From Brachybacterium phenoliresistens (lineage in GTDB: Bacteria; Actinomycetota; Actinomycetes; Actinomycetales; Dermabacteraceae), in the NCBI RefSeq assembly GCF_000576425.1, contig NZ_KK069990.1, forward strand, positions 124,001 through 188,000: a DNA stretch of 64,000 nt, in the 5' to 3' direction. Below the pieces are notes generated by a model. It had not been told where the DNA came from. It worked only from the letters and a program-made list of their open reading frames with translations, and made no database searches. This document shows, in pieces, positions 41,855 to 52,479 of the stretch (position 1 is the stretch's first letter; each line of letters opens with the position of its first letter). Position numbers and translations under genes: made by a program.

Positions 41855-43630
41855 TCAGCCCTCGCCGTCCTCGGCGCCGCCGGACGTGTCGCCGGCCGTG
41901 TCGCCGGACTCGCCCCCGCCGTCGGAGGGATCCGGCTCGACCTTCGGGGTGCGCTCCTCGGTCTCGGCGTCGACCAGCCCCGCCATGTAGTGCTTCCCGG
42001 CGAACATCTGGTTCTGGCCGAGCTCCGCGCAGGTCAGCGTGGTGATGCCGCGCTCGGTGAACCAGTCGAGGATCTCCGGGACCGCGTCGACCGAGGCCTG
42101 GTGGATCTCGTGCATGAGGATGATCGAGCCGCGCCGCGTCCCGCTGACCACGGCGTCGATGTTCTTCTGCCGGTTCTTCGTCTGCCAGTCCAGGGTGTCC
42201 ACGTCCCAGATGTGCACGCTCTCGCCCTCGACGCCGCAGGCGCGGTCGGTCTCGGTGTTCCGGGCCCCGTAGGGCGGCCGCATGACGTAGGGCTTGCGGC
42301 CGGTGGCCTCGGCGATCTTCTCGGCGGGACGGCTCAGCTGCCCGGCGAGCTTCTCCGCGCCCAGACGCGTCAGCTGCGGGTGCGACCAGGAGTGGGAGCC
42401 GATCTCGTAGCCGTCGGCCGAGGTCTGGGTGACCAGGTCCGGCCAATCGGCGACGGACTGGCCGATCATGAAGAACGTCGCCGCATGCTTCGCGGACAGC
42501 AGCGCCTCCCGCAGCGTCTCGTTGAGATCCGGGGCGGGACCGTCGTCGAAGGTCAGGGCGACCGCGTCGAGGCGGCCCGCATCGGGGGCGACGGCGGTCG
42601 AGGGGCGCACCCCCGGGCCGCTGAGCGGGGCGAGCTGGGTGACGGGACCGGCCCCGTCGCTCTCGCGCGCAGGCTGGGCCTCGGTGACGACGTCGGGAAG
42701 GTCCCAGTACTTCGAGCCCTTGACCTCGTCGCCGCCGGGCACGGAGACGGCGGCAGGGTCGAAGTCGGCAGGGGAGGCGACGACCTGGGCGACGGCCAGG
42801 CCGACCTCCGACCACAGCGGCTCCGCGCTCGCGGCCGGCAGCGTGAGCAGCGCCTCCTGCCGGGTGCCGCCGACGCTCGCGGCGGGGAACAGCACGTGCA
42901 GCGAGCCGTCCGCGGCCGGCAGCAGGGAGGGCCCGTTGCCCCAGGGGCGCGGCTGCTGCTGGAGCTGCTCGGCGAGGGGATCGGCGTCGAGTCCGGCCTC
43001 CGCTCCCGCCTGCGCGACGAGCTGGGTGAAGGCGTGCCACTGCGCGTACTCGATCAGGGCGGGGGAGGCGAGGGCGCGGTCGCCCTCGGCGCGGTACCAG
43101 ACCAGGGCGGTCGAGGAGCCGGCCCCATCGGTGACGTCCAGCAGCACGCCGAGGATCCCGGGGCCCGCCGCCACGACGCGCCCGGCGACGCTCAGCGCGG
43201 CGGGATCGCCGGCGTACAGCGCCTCGCGAAGGAGCTTGTTGATGCAGATGTCCACGGCCTCGTTCAGCCCGCGGGCCCCCGGGGCCAGCGGCACGACGAT
43301 GTCGCGCTGCAGCACGCCGTTGAGGTCCAGCGTGGCGGCCTCGGGCACGTGGGCGGCCTGGTCCGGCAGCTCGGCGACGAGGGCGCGCAGGTCACCGGCC
43401 GGGTCCGGCGGGGGCGGGGTGGTGGGGTCGCCCTCTCCGCCGCCGTCGCTGGGGCCGCCGCCGGAGCCGCCCAGCAGCCCGCCGAGCCCCAGATCATGGC
43501 CGCTGATGAGCGCGCCGGCCCCGACGGCCCCGGCCGCCCCGGCGACGACCAGCGCTCCGGTCGCTCCGATCACGAGTCCCCGCCGCGACGGGCCCCTCTC
43601 GTGACGGCCTCCCCCTGCGTTCTGCTCCAC
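41855..43630 (-). CDS. Secreted or anchored polysaccharide deacetylase
   Basis: A 591-residue protein. The N-terminus holds arginines and a hydrophobic segment (SRRGLVIGATGALVVAGAAG), a signal or anchor, then a Gly/Asp/Pro linker. Residues about 85-330 form a poorly recognised extracellular domain. The NodB homology domain (about 352-545) has VALTFDDGPAPDLNETL with the metal Asp, EIGSHSWSHPQLTRL with two metal His, VMRPPYGARN and IILMHEIHQASVDAVPEIL. It should remove acetyl groups from cell-wall glycans such as peptidoglycan. GTG 43630 follows AGAAGGGGA. The acidic C-terminus ends about 60 residues after the catalytic domain. Confidence 0.85.
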   Translation of the reverse strand: MEQNAGGGRHERGPSRRGLVIGATGALVVAGAAGAVGAGALISGHDLGLGGLLGGSGGGPSDGGGEGDPTTPPPPDPAGDLRALVAELPDQAAHVPEAATLDLNGVLQRDIVVPLAPGARGLNEAVDICINKLLREALYAGDPAALSVAGRVVAAGPGILGVLLDVTDGAGSSTALVWYRAEGDRALASPALIEYAQWHAFTQLVAQAGAEAGLDADPLAEQLQQQPRPWGNGPSLLPAADGSLHVLFPAASVGGTRQEALLTLPAASAEPLWSEVGLAVAQVVASPADFDPAAVSVPGGDEVKGSKYWDLPDVVTEAQPARESDGAGPVTQLAPLSGPGVRPSTAVAPDAGRLDAVALTFDDGPAPDLNETLREALLSAKHAATFFMIGQSVADWPDLVTQTSADGYEIGSHSWSHPQLTRLGAEKLAGQLSRPAEKIAEATGRKPYVMRPPYGARNTETDRACGVEGESVHIWDVDTLDWQTKNRQKNIDAVVSGTRRGSIILMHEIHQASVDAVPEILDWFTERGITTLTCAELGQNQMFAGKHYMAGLVDAETEERTPKVEPDPSDGGGESGDTAGDTSGGAEDGEG

Positions 43631-43759
43631 GAATCGTCCCCTTCTCTCCCGGCATCGACATCCGGCGAGCGCCACGCTACTCCTGCGCGCGGGCCGGGGC
43701 ACGGGGCGCCACGCCTGGGGATGCCGGAGGACGGGCCGGGGGAGGCCCGGGGCGCCGCC

Positions 43760-45274
<1,515 letters not shown>

Positions 45275-45323
45275 CGTGAAGGGCTCCTGGTGGGGATTGT
45301 CGACGACGCTGGTGACAGCGGTC

Positions 45324-45329
45324 AGCCTA
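45324..45329 (-). promoter_or_regulatory. -10 hexamer TAGGCT for aspA
   Basis: Minus-strand TAGGCT lies 49 bases upstream of the aspA ATG, divergent from the promoter of the DUF3017 gene. Confidence 0.4.
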
Positions 45330-45382
45330 GTGCGTCGTCGCCCCGCGCCGGGACGGTGCCGGGCGCGCCCGGCCGCGGGCCG

Positions 45383-45388
45383 TAGGGT
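45383..45388 (+). promoter_or_regulatory. -10 hexamer TAGGGT, leaderless start
   Basis: TAGGGT ends 6 bases before GTG 45395. Confidence 0.5.
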
Positions 45389-45394
45389 GTCCCC

Positions 45395-45685
45395 GTGGCT
45401 GCCGAGCGATCCCCCTTCACCCTGCGCGCCGCCCTGCGCCGGCAGGCGGTCCTGGTGCTCGCCCTGTGCGTGCTCGTCGCGGCCGTGGTCCTGGGCCTGA
45501 TGGGGCGGGCGCCGACGGCAGGGCTGCTGCTGGCCGGACTGCTCGGGGCGCTGGCCCTGCTGCGTGCGCTGCTGCCGACCACGGCGATGGGGGCCGTGGC
45601 CGTGCGCGGCCGGGCGACGGACGTCGCCGTCCTCGCCGTGCTCGCGATCGGCCTCGCGGCGCTCTCGGGGGCTCCCAACCTCTGA
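45395..45685 (+). CDS. DUF3017 membrane protein
   Basis: A 96-residue protein with three hydrophobic segments (QAVLVLALCVLVAAVVLGLMG; GLLLAGLLGALALLRALLP; VAVLAVLAIGLAALSG). It matches DUF3017, a small actinobacterial membrane family of unknown function often found next to central metabolism genes such as purH, folD or malate dehydrogenase; here it is divergent from aspA. The GTG start follows TAGGGT directly. The stop codon lies at the start of a threefold repeat. Confidence 0.7.
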   Translation: MAAERSPFTLRAALRRQAVLVLALCVLVAAVVLGLMGRAPTAGLLLAGLLGALALLRALLPTTAMGAVAVRGRATDVAVLAVLAIGLAALSGAPNL

Positions 45686-45741
45686 TCGGCCGATGCCCGC
45701 AACCTGATCGGCCGATGGCCCCCGCCTCTGATCGGCCGATG
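45680..45741 (+). repeat. Tandem repeat of about 22-24 bp, three copies, over a stop codon
   Basis: TGATCGGCCGATG recurs at 45683, 45705 and 45729, each time preceded by CT or CTC. The first copy contains the TGA stop of the DUF3017 gene, and each copy has the palindrome ATCGGCCGAT. Confidence 0.9.
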
Positions 45742-45775
45742 CCCCCGGCCCGGCCGTGCCGGGCCGAGGGGCATC
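45738..45775. terminator. Bidirectional hairpin terminator
   Basis: GATGCCCC and GGCCCGGC (45738-45754) pair with GCCGGGCC and GGGGCATC (45758-45775) with a small internal loop. It ends the convergent DUF3017 and carbonic anhydrase genes and overlaps the last repeat copy by 4 bases. Confidence 0.7.
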
Positions 45776-45782
45776 CCGGATC

Positions 45783-46409
45783 TCAGCGGGCCGCGGTCTC
45801 CGACGGGGCCGAGGTGTCCTCCCAGACCAGCTGGACGTGCCCGTCCTCGAGCCCGTAGACGCCGCCGGCGACGACGATCTCGCCCGCCTCGCGCGCCTCG
45901 CGCACGAGCGAGGACTTCTCCAGCAGGTCCTCGATGGTGCCGCGGACGTGGCGGGTCACCGCGTCCTGGCGCGGGCTGCTCGGGTCCAGGTGCTCCTGGA
46001 CCAGCTCGACCAGCAGCGGCATCTCGCCGGGCAGCGTGGTGCCCTCCTCGAGGAACTGCACCGTCCCGGCCACCGCGCCGCAGGACTCGTGCCCCAGCAC
46101 GAAGACGACGCCGACGCCCAGCTGGGAGACGGCGAACTCGACCGAGGCCTGGGTGGAGCGGCCCAGCACGTGCCCGGCGTTGCGGACCACGAAGAGGTCG
46201 CCGAAGCCCTGGTCGAACAGCAGCTCGACGCTCACGCGCGAATCGGAGCAGCCGACCACGACGGCGAAGGGGCTCTGGCCCTCGCGCAGGCGCGTGCGAT
46301 GCTCCGCCGAGACGTTCGGGTACTGCGGCTGCGAGGTGGTGAAGCGGGCGTTGCCCTCCAGCAGGCGGGCGAGGGCCTCGCGGGGCGTGGGCGATGCGGG
46401 GTGGGACAT
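45783..46409 (-). CDS. Beta-class carbonic anhydrase
   Basis: A 208-residue zinc enzyme interconverting CO2 and bicarbonate. The zinc and active-site motifs are VVVGCSDSRVSVELL (Cys, Asp, Arg) and FVLGHESCGAVAGTVQF (His, Cys), with VVRNAGHVLG between them. This is the common bacterial beta type that supplies bicarbonate for carboxylation; no carboxylase is near. ATG 46409 has GGAGGA about 10 bases upstream. It is divergent from the threonine/serine exporter gene. Confidence 0.93.
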   Translation of the reverse strand: MSHPASPTPREALARLLEGNARFTTSQPQYPNVSAEHRTRLREGQSPFAVVVGCSDSRVSVELLFDQGFGDLFVVRNAGHVLGRSTQASVEFAVSQLGVGVVFVLGHESCGAVAGTVQFLEEGTTLPGEMPLLVELVQEHLDPSSPRQDAVTRHVRGTIEDLLEKSSLVREAREAGEIVVAGGVYGLEDGHVQLVWEDTSAPSETAAR

Positions 46410-46513
46410 GTTCTGCGAATCCTCCAGGTCTCGACCGGAATCGGGTTCTCGGCGGGTCGTCGCAGCGCGCGGACGCGATGCCCGGCAGGTTCGCGACGGC
46501 CGATCCAGTGTGA

Positions 46514-46519
46514 CACGAT
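46514..46519 (+). promoter_or_regulatory. -10 hexamer CACGAT, leaderless start
   Basis: CACGAT ends 7 bases before GTG 46527. Confidence 0.4.
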
Positions 46520-46526
46520 TCCAGCC

Positions 46527-48050
46527 GTGTCCACCGACATCGCCCGCCTGCACGCCGTCTTCGACCTCGCGATGAGGATCGGAGAGGGCATGCTGACCAA
46601 CGGCGCGGCGGCCTCCGAGGTCACCGCGCAGGTGCTGCGCATCACGAGCTCCGCCGGCCTGCGCAGCGTCGCGGTGCAGGTCACCTTCGACGAGGTCTCG
46701 ATCTCGTACCTCCCCGACGACGTGTCCACGCCGTTCACGAGGATCCGTGCCGCCGGCACCCGCGTGCAGGACTTCGCCCGCCTGACCGCTTTCGAGGAGG
46801 TCACCGAGGGGTACATCTCCGGCGAGGTGGCCCTGGAGGAGGCCCGCGCCCGGGCGGCCGCCATCGGCCAGGAGAAGCCGCACTACTCCTTCGCGCTGGT
46901 GGTCGCCGGCTTCGCGGTGATGGGCGGGGGAGCGGCCCTCAGCTTCGGGGCCGACACCCTCGTGATCCTCGCCGCGACGCTCGCCGCCGGGCTGCTCACC
47001 GTGATCGGCGACCGGCTCGCACGGATGCGGCTGCCGCTGTTCTACGGCCAGGCCGTCGGCGGCTTCGCCGGCGTGCTCGTGGCCACCGCCGTGTCCTTCG
47101 TGCACCCCGGGGTGAACTCCTCGATCGTCGTCGTCGCCTGCATCATCGTGCTGCTGGCGGGGCTGACGTCGATCGGCGCCATGCAGGACGCGGTGACCGG
47201 CTGGTACGTGACCGCCTCGGCCAGGATCCTCGAGACGATCATGCTCACCGTCGGCGTCGTCGCCGGGGTGCGCGGAGGCATGCTCCTGGCCGACCGGGTC
47301 GGCGCGGACATCTCGATCACCGGGTCGCTGCCGGTCACCCTCGGCTCGGCGCTCATGCTCACCGTCTCCGGGGCCGTGATGGGGCTCGGGTACGGCGTGG
47401 GCACCCATGTGCCGGTGCGCTGCCTGGCGTGGATCGCGGGCGTGGCGGCGGCCTCCGCCGTGATCGCCCACTCCCTCGCGGGCCTGGACATGGATCGCGT
47501 CTGGGCCGTGGCCGCCGCCTCCCTGTTCGTGGGCCTGATCGCCGTGGTCCTCGCCCGGCGCCTGCGCGCGCCCGCGCTGCTGTTCGTCATGGCCGGGGTG
47601 ATCCCGCTGGTGCCCGGCAGCCGCATCTACCGCGGTCTGCTCGGGCTCGGGGACGACGTCGTCGCCGGCGCCCTGGAGCTGTTCGGGGCGGCGGAGATCG
47701 CCATCGCCATCGCCGGCGGCGCGGTGCTCGGGCAGCTGCTGGCGGCCCGCCTGTTCGTCGCGCGGACCCGCACCGCGGTGTCCTTCACCCCGGTGATCTC
47801 CGCGCCGTTCACGACGCTGCGCCGGCGCCGGCTGTCCATCGGCCCCCGCCGCCACCGGCGCCGCGGCGTCACCGAGCCGATCGTCCAGCCCTCCACCATG
47901 ACCGGGGAGATGGCCAGCCTCCCGCCGGAGATCGCCGACGCCCTCGACCTCGAGGCGCCCGAGCACGCCGTACCGACCCAGTCCGGCGGGACGGACGCGC
48001 GCGCGCACGGGCGCCCGGGAGATACTGGGTCCCGCCCTGGACCCGCCTGA
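46527..48050 (+). CDS. thrE: Threonine/serine exporter family protein
   Basis: A 507-residue ThrE-type membrane protein. An N-terminal domain (about 1-120; LAMRIGEGMLTNGAAASEVT, VQVTFDEVSISY) precedes about ten hydrophobic helices in two blocks matching the ThrE and ThrE_2 domains (for example ALVVAGFAVMGGGAALSFG, VVVACIIVLLAGLTSIG, AGVIPLVPGSRIYRGLLG). Family members export threonine and serine. The tail is Pro/Thr/Asp-rich. galK starts 18 bases downstream with a ribosome site, so the two may share a transcript, though no functional link is obvious. Confidence 0.88.
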   Translation: MSTDIARLHAVFDLAMRIGEGMLTNGAAASEVTAQVLRITSSAGLRSVAVQVTFDEVSISYLPDDVSTPFTRIRAAGTRVQDFARLTAFEEVTEGYISGEVALEEARARAAAIGQEKPHYSFALVVAGFAVMGGGAALSFGADTLVILAATLAAGLLTVIGDRLARMRLPLFYGQAVGGFAGVLVATAVSFVHPGVNSSIVVVACIIVLLAGLTSIGAMQDAVTGWYVTASARILETIMLTVGVVAGVRGGMLLADRVGADISITGSLPVTLGSALMLTVSGAVMGLGYGVGTHVPVRCLAWIAGVAAASAVIAHSLAGLDMDRVWAVAAASLFVGLIAVVLARRLRAPALLFVMAGVIPLVPGSRIYRGLLGLGDDVVAGALELFGAAEIAIAIAGGAVLGQLLAARLFVARTRTAVSFTPVISAPFTTLRRRRLSIGPRRHRRRGVTEPIVQPSTMTGEMASLPPEIADALDLEAPEHAVPTQSGGTDARAHGRPGDTGSRPGPA

Positions 48051-48068
48051 CGTCCCGGAAGGACGACG

Positions 48069-49328
48069 ATGACCCACGACGCCGTGACCACCCCCGCCCC
48101 GGACGCCCCCTCGGGAGCCGCCGCCCTGCTGTCCGCGGCGCCCGAGCGCGCCGCCGCCGTGCGGCGCGTGCGCGAGCTGTTCGAGGAGACCTTCGGCGCC
48201 GCCCCCGAGGGCGTGTTCTCCGCCCCGGGGCGCGTGAACATCATCGGCGAGCACGTCGACTACCAGGACGGCCTCTGCCTGCCGATGGCGATCCCGCACC
48301 GCTGCTTCGTCGCCGCCTCGCGCACCGACACCGGCATCCTGCGCCTGCGCTCGGCGCAGGCCGAGGGGACCGAGGAGATCGCCGTCGCGGACCTCGACCC
48401 CTCCGCCGCCGGAGGCTGGACCGCATACGTCGCCGGGGTGGTCTGGGCGCTCGGGGACGTCATCGCCCGCACCGACGGCGCCCGCGGGGCGGGACTGGAC
48501 ATCGTCGTGGACGGCTACGTCCCCCTCGGGGCGGGACTGTCGAGCTCCGCCTCCCTCGAGTGCGCCGTGGCGCAGGCGGTCGACTCCCTGCTGGGGCTCG
48601 GCACGACCCCGCTGGAGCGCGTGCAGGCCTCGATCCGCGCCGAGACGGAGTTCGCCGGCGCCTCCACCGGAGGGCTCGACCAGTCCGCCTCGGTGCTGTG
48701 CGAGGAGGGGCATGCGCTGCTGCTGGACTGCCGCGACGTCTCCACCCGGCCGGTCCCGTGGGACCTCGCCGGCCAGGGTCTCGCCCTGCTCATCACGGAC
48801 ACCCGCGCCGAGCACTCCCATGTCGACGGGGAGTACGTCGCCCGGCGCCGCGACAGCGAGACCGCCGCGCGCCTGCTCGAGGTGCCGACCCTGCGGGACG
48901 TGGACGCGGCCGGTCTGGAGGACCACCTCGCCCGGATCGAGGACCCGGTGATCCGCCGCCGCGCCCGCCACGTCATCACCGAGATCGAGCGGGTGCGGGA
49001 GTTCGACCGGGTGCTGGCCTCCGGGTCCGTGCGCGAGAACGTCGTCGAGCTCGGCGCGCTGCTGAACGCCTCCCACGACTCCCTGCGCGAGGACTACGAG
49101 GTCACCGTGCCCCAGCTCGACGTCGCCGTGGACGCCGCCCGCGCCGCCGGAGCCCACGGGGCTCGCATGACCGGCGGCGGATTCGGCGGCTCGACCATCG
49201 CCCTGGTCGAGGCCGATGCGGCGGAGGCCGTCGCCGCCGCGATCGCCGCGGCCTTCGCCGAGCACGGCTTCACGGCCCCGGTGTTCTTCCTGGCCCTGCC
49301 CTCGGCGGGGGCGGGCATCGACGCCTGA
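48069..49328 (+). CDS. galK: Galactokinase
   Basis: A 419-residue GHMP kinase that phosphorylates galactose at C1. The signature SAPGRVNIIGEHVDYQDG is near residues 50-68, the ATP loop VPLGAGLSSSASLECAV near 150, and the C-terminal GARMTGGGFGGSTIAL near 375. QSASVLCEEGHALLLDCRD fits galactokinase over mevalonate or homoserine kinase. No galT or galE is nearby, so the Leloir pathway genes must lie elsewhere. ATG 48069 has GGAAGGACG upstream. A 27-bp repeat begins right at the stop codon. Confidence 0.92.
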   Translation: MTHDAVTTPAPDAPSGAAALLSAAPERAAAVRRVRELFEETFGAAPEGVFSAPGRVNIIGEHVDYQDGLCLPMAIPHRCFVAASRTDTGILRLRSAQAEGTEEIAVADLDPSAAGGWTAYVAGVVWALGDVIARTDGARGAGLDIVVDGYVPLGAGLSSSASLECAVAQAVDSLLGLGTTPLERVQASIRAETEFAGASTGGLDQSASVLCEEGHALLLDCRDVSTRPVPWDLAGQGLALLITDTRAEHSHVDGEYVARRRDSETAARLLEVPTLRDVDAAGLEDHLARIEDPVIRRRARHVITEIERVREFDRVLASGSVRENVVELGALLNASHDSLREDYEVTVPQLDVAVDAARAAGAHGARMTGGGFGGSTIALVEADAAEAVAAAIAAAFAEHGFTAPVFFLALPSAGAGIDA

Positions 49329-49407
49329 GGCCGACGGCTGAGGCGCGGGGGCCGAGGCCGACGCCTGAGGTGCGGGGGCTGAGGCCGACTCCTGAGGGGC
49401 GGGGGCC
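49327..49407 (+). repeat. 27-bp tandem repeat, three copies, filling the galK-ADA gap
   Basis: Units at 49327-49353, 49354-49380 and 49381-49407 match at most positions. Each begins GAGGCCGAC, holds an internal CTGAGG and ends in GCGGGGGC plus C or T. The galK end itself (GACGCCTGAGG at 49320-49330) resembles the internal motif, so the array appears to have grown from the stop region. It occupies almost the whole gap to the convergent deaminase gene. Confidence 0.92.
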
Positions 49408-49409
49408 GC

Positions 49410-50534
49410 TCAGGACGCGAGCCAGGCCTCCACGCCGGCGAGGAGGCGGGCCTTCGTCGCCTCATCGGCCCGGCTGATCCGGATGGAGCTGGCGGCGAGG
49501 GCCGCCAGCTCGGCGTCGTCGAAGCCGATCGCCCGCGCCGTGCGGTACTGGTCCAGCAGCCGCGAGCCGAACAGCAGCGGATCGTCCGCGCCGAGCGCGA
49601 CCTGCGCCCCGGCCTCGACCAGCCGCCGCAGCGGCACGTCCTCGGGGGTGGGGATCACGCCGAGCGAGGCGTTGGAGGCGGGGCACACCTCCAGGCCGAT
49701 GCCCGCCTCGACCACCTGCTCGAGCACCCTCGGATCCTCCGCGCTGCGCACGCCGTGGCCCAGCCGGTCCGGGCGCAGATGCGTGATCGCCTCGGCCACG
49801 TGCGCGGGGCCGAGCAGCTCCCCGCCGTGGGGGAAGGAGGCCAGGCCGCCGTCGCGGGCGATCCGGAAGGCGGGCCCGAAGTCGGCGGTGCTGCCGCGGC
49901 GCTCGTCGTTGGACAGGCCGAAGCCCACCACCGGCCCGGCATGGCGCACGGCCAGACGGGCCAGGGCCCGGGCGTCCAGCGGATGGCGGGTGCGGGAGGC
50001 CGCGACGATGATGCCGATGCTGACCCCGGTCGCGGCCTCCGCCGCGGCCGCCTCGTCCAGGACGATCTCGAGCGCCGGGGTGATCCCGCCGACGTGCGGG
50101 GCGTAGCTGGTCGGGTCGACCTGCAGCTCGAGACGGCCCGAGCCCTCGGCGGCGTCGTCCTCGGCCGCCTCGCGCACGATCCGGCGCATCGCCTCCTCGG
50201 AGTCCACGACCTGGCGCGCCGTGTCGTACTGGCGCTGGAAGCGGAACCAGCCCCGGTGCGTGGGCTCGACGTGCAGGGCCCTGTCGTCCACGAGGCTCTC
50301 CGGCAGCCGCAGCCGGCGGGCGGCGGCGAGCTCGCGCAGCGTCGCGATGCGCATCGACCCCGTGAAATGCAGGTGCAGATGCGCCTTCGGGAGCGCGGCC
50401 AGATCCCGCCCGCCGTCGCGCCGGCCCGCATCCGGCGCCGCGACGTCCTGCGGGCGGTCGCCCGCAGGCACGGCGCCCGTAGGCACGGCGCCCGCGGGGA
50501 CGGCGGGCGCGCCCGAGGGGCCGGGACCGGTCAC
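49410..50534 (-). CDS. add: Adenosine deaminase
   Basis: A 374-residue amidohydrolase that deaminates adenosine to inosine. Metal and substrate motifs are [17 protein letters not shown] (HxH), [13 protein letters not shown] (His and catalytic Glu), [11 protein letters not shown] (His), [13 protein letters not shown] and [12 protein letters not shown] (Asp). The HFTGSM form replaces the HLEGT or HLDGS of classical ADAs but is usual in actinobacteria. The first 50 residues are a Pro/Ala/Gly-rich extension containing [10 protein letters not shown]-type repeats. Its GTG overlaps the aminotransferase stop (GTGA), so the two are coupled. Confidence 0.88.
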   Translation of the reverse strand: MTGPGPSGAPAVPAGAVPTGAVPAGDRPQDVAAPDAGRRDGGRDLAALPKAHLHLHFTGSMRIATLRELAAARRLRLPESLVDDRALHVEPTHRGWFRFQRQYDTARQVVDSEEAMRRIVREAAEDDAAEGSGRLELQVDPTSYAPHVGGITPALEIVLDEAAAAEAATGVSIGIIVAASRTRHPLDARALARLAVRHAGPVVGFGLSNDERRGSTADFGPAFRIARDGGLASFPHGGELLGPAHVAEAITHLRPDRLGHGVRSAEDPRVLEQVVEAGIGLEVCPASNASLGVIPTPEDVPLRRLVEAGAQVALGADDPLLFGSRLLDQYRTARAIGFDDAELAALAASSIRISRADEATKARLLAGVEAWLAS

Positions 50535-51760
50535 TCGGCCAGCAGGGCCGCCAGGCGGTCGATGCCCTCGACGAGGTCCGCGTCGGCCAGGGCGTAGGAG
50601 AAGCGCAGGTGCCCGGGAGCGCCGAAGGCCTCGCCCGGGACCGCGGCGACCTCGGCATGCTCGAGGACGGCCGCCGCCAGGTCGACGGAGGTCTCCACGC
50701 GCGTGCCGCGGATCTCCCGGCCCAGCACCCCGTTCACATCCGGGAAGGCGTAGAAGGCGCCCGTCGGGGTGGGGACCGTGAACCCGTCGATCGCGGAGAG
50801 CTTCTCGACGATCAGGCGGCGACGACGGTCGAAGGCCTCGCGCATCTCGTCGACCGTGTCCATCGGGCCGGTCAGGGCCGCGAGCGCGGCGCGCTGGGTG
50901 ACGTTGGCGACGTTCGAGGTCAGGTGCGACTGCAGGTTCCCGGCCGCGGAGACGACGTCCTTCGGGCCGATCATCCAGCCGACCCGCCAGCCCGTCATCG
51001 CGAAGGTCTTGGCGACGCCGTTGAGCAGCACCGTGGTGTCCGCGAGCTCCGGCACCACGGAGAGGATCGAGGTGAAGGGGACGCCGTCGTAGGTGAGGTG
51101 CTGGTAGATCTCGTCCGAGATCACCCAGATGCCGTGCTCGAGGGCCCATCGGCCCAGCTCCTCGACCTGGGCGGCGCTCATCACCGAGCCCGTCGGGTTC
51201 GAGGGCGAGCACAGCAGGATCGCCTTCGTGCGATCGGTGCGGGCGGCCTCGAGCTGGTCCAGGGTGGGCAGGTAGTCCTGGTCCGCGCCGGCGAGCACGG
51301 GCACCTCGATCGCGCCGGTCAGACGGATCGCCTCGGGGTAGGTGGTCCAGTAGGGCGCCGGCAGGATGACCTCGTCGCCCGGGTCCAGCAGCGTCGCGAA
51401 GGTCTGGTAGACGGCCTGCTTCCCGCCGTTGGTGACGAGGATCTGCGAGACCTCGGGGGTGTACCCGTCCATCCGCGCGGTGGCCTCCGCGATCGCGGAG
51501 CGCAGCTCGGGCAGGCCCGCCGCAGGGCTGTAGCGATGGTTGCGGGGGTCGGCCGCCGCCTCCTGCGCCGCGGCGACGATGTGAGCGGGGGTGGGGAAGT
51601 CCGGCTCGCCGGCGCCGAAGCCGATCACCGGGCGGCCGGCGGCCTTGAGCGCCTTGGCCTTCGCATCGACCGCGAGCGTCGCGGACTCGGAGATCGAGCC
51701 CACGCGGCGGGACACGCGGGCGGCGGCGGGGGAGCTGGCGGATGCGTCGTTGTCGGTCAC
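50531..51760 (-). CDS. Aspartate/class I aminotransferase
   Basis: A 409-residue PLP enzyme of fold type I, probably aspartate aminotransferase of the Thermus/Bacillus-like subgroup. Motifs are [75 protein letters not shown], the PLP Lys at about residue 251 in [16 protein letters not shown], and [10 protein letters not shown] with the substrate Arg. Substrate range cannot be fixed from sequence; AspC or an aromatic/alanine transaminase are alternatives. GTG 51760 is my start; upstream residues lack similarity. It is divergent from tRNA-Trp and the secE region. Confidence 0.88.
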   Translation of the reverse strand: MTDNDASASSPAAARVSRRVGSISESATLAVDAKAKALKAAGRPVIGFGAGEPDFPTPAHIVAAAQEAAADPRNHRYSPAAGLPELRSAIAEATARMDGYTPEVSQILVTNGGKQAVYQTFATLLDPGDEVILPAPYWTTYPEAIRLTGAIEVPVLAGADQDYLPTLDQLEAARTDRTKAILLCSPSNPTGSVMSAAQVEELGRWALEHGIWVISDEIYQHLTYDGVPFTSILSVVPELADTTVLLNGVAKTFAMTGWRVGWMIGPKDVVSAAGNLQSHLTSNVANVTQRAALAALTGPMDTVDEMREAFDRRRRLIVEKLSAIDGFTVPTPTGAFYAFPDVNGVLGREIRGTRVETSVDLAAAVLEHAEVAAVPGEAFGAPGHLRFSYALADADLVEGIDRLAALLAE

Positions 51761-51996
51761 GAGGACTATCGTCGCAGAGGACAGGGTCCCGTGCCAGGCG
51801 TTCCACGCCGGCGCCGACCGGCCTCCCGGGCGCCGCGCCGCCCGGCGTCGGATGTGATGTGCGCCGTGATCCGGGGCCGGGTGATTCGCGCACCCGGCCG
51901 GGCATGGGTATGCTGGTCGTCGGCCCAGCGCGGGTCGGGAGCCTCGGAGACGGGGACCCCGGGACGCCTGGACCGTGCCGGACTCCGGTCCGGCGT

Positions 51997-52069
51997 AGGG
52001 CAGTGGCGCAATTGGTAGCGCAGCGGTCTCCAAAACCGCAGGTTGCAGGTTCGAGCCCTGTCTGCCCTG
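51997..52069 (+). tRNA. tRNA-Trp (CCA anticodon)
   Basis: A 73-base cloverleaf. The acceptor stem AGGGCAG (51997-52003) pairs with CTGCCCT (52062-52068) with discriminator G. The anticodon stem GCGGT/ACCGC (52023-52027, 52035-52039) holds loop CTCCAAA with CCA at 52030-52032, and the T arm has GGTTCGAGCC. CCA tail is not encoded. tRNA-Trp before secE-nusG is the normal actinobacterial order. TATGCT at 51909-51914 is a possible -10. Confidence 0.97.
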
Positions 52070-52132
52070 CTCGTCCGGTCGGGTGGCCCCGTCCGGATGC
52101 GGATGACCACGACGAGATCGGACAGTCCACAC

Positions 52133-52399
52133 GTGAGTGCCAGCCAGCAGCATCCTGAGACCGCCGAGCGCGGTCGGGGCGAGGGATCCTCGAATCCCTT
52201 CCTGGCGATCGGGCTGTTCATCCGTCAGGTCATCGCCGAGCTCAAGAAGGTCGTCGTCCCGACGCGCAAGGAGCTGGTCGTCTACTCGATCACCGTCCTC
52301 TGCTTCGTCTTCGCGATGATCCTTCTGGTCTTCGGCCTCGATTTCGCCTTCGGCTGGCTGGCCCGGTTCACCTTCGTGGTCCCGGATCAGGGACTCTGA
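52133..52399 (+). CDS. secE: Preprotein translocase subunit SecE
   Basis: An 88-residue single-span subunit of the SecYEG channel. The conserved part is [20 protein letters not shown] followed by a membrane helix ([26 protein letters not shown]). I used GTG 52133; ATG 52103 in frame is possible and would add ten residues, and neither has a strong ribosome site. The gene sits between tRNA-Trp and nusG as expected. Confidence 0.93.
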   Translation: MSASQQHPETAERGRGEGSSNPFLAIGLFIRQVIAELKKVVVPTRKELVVYSITVLCFVFAMILLVFGLDFAFGWLARFTFVVPDQGL

Positions 52400-52479
52400 G
52401 TCCTCCGCCTCCGTGCCGGGCGTGATCGGGCCCGAGGGGGCCGGTTCCGATCCACAGCCGCAAGGAAAGCAGGTTCACG

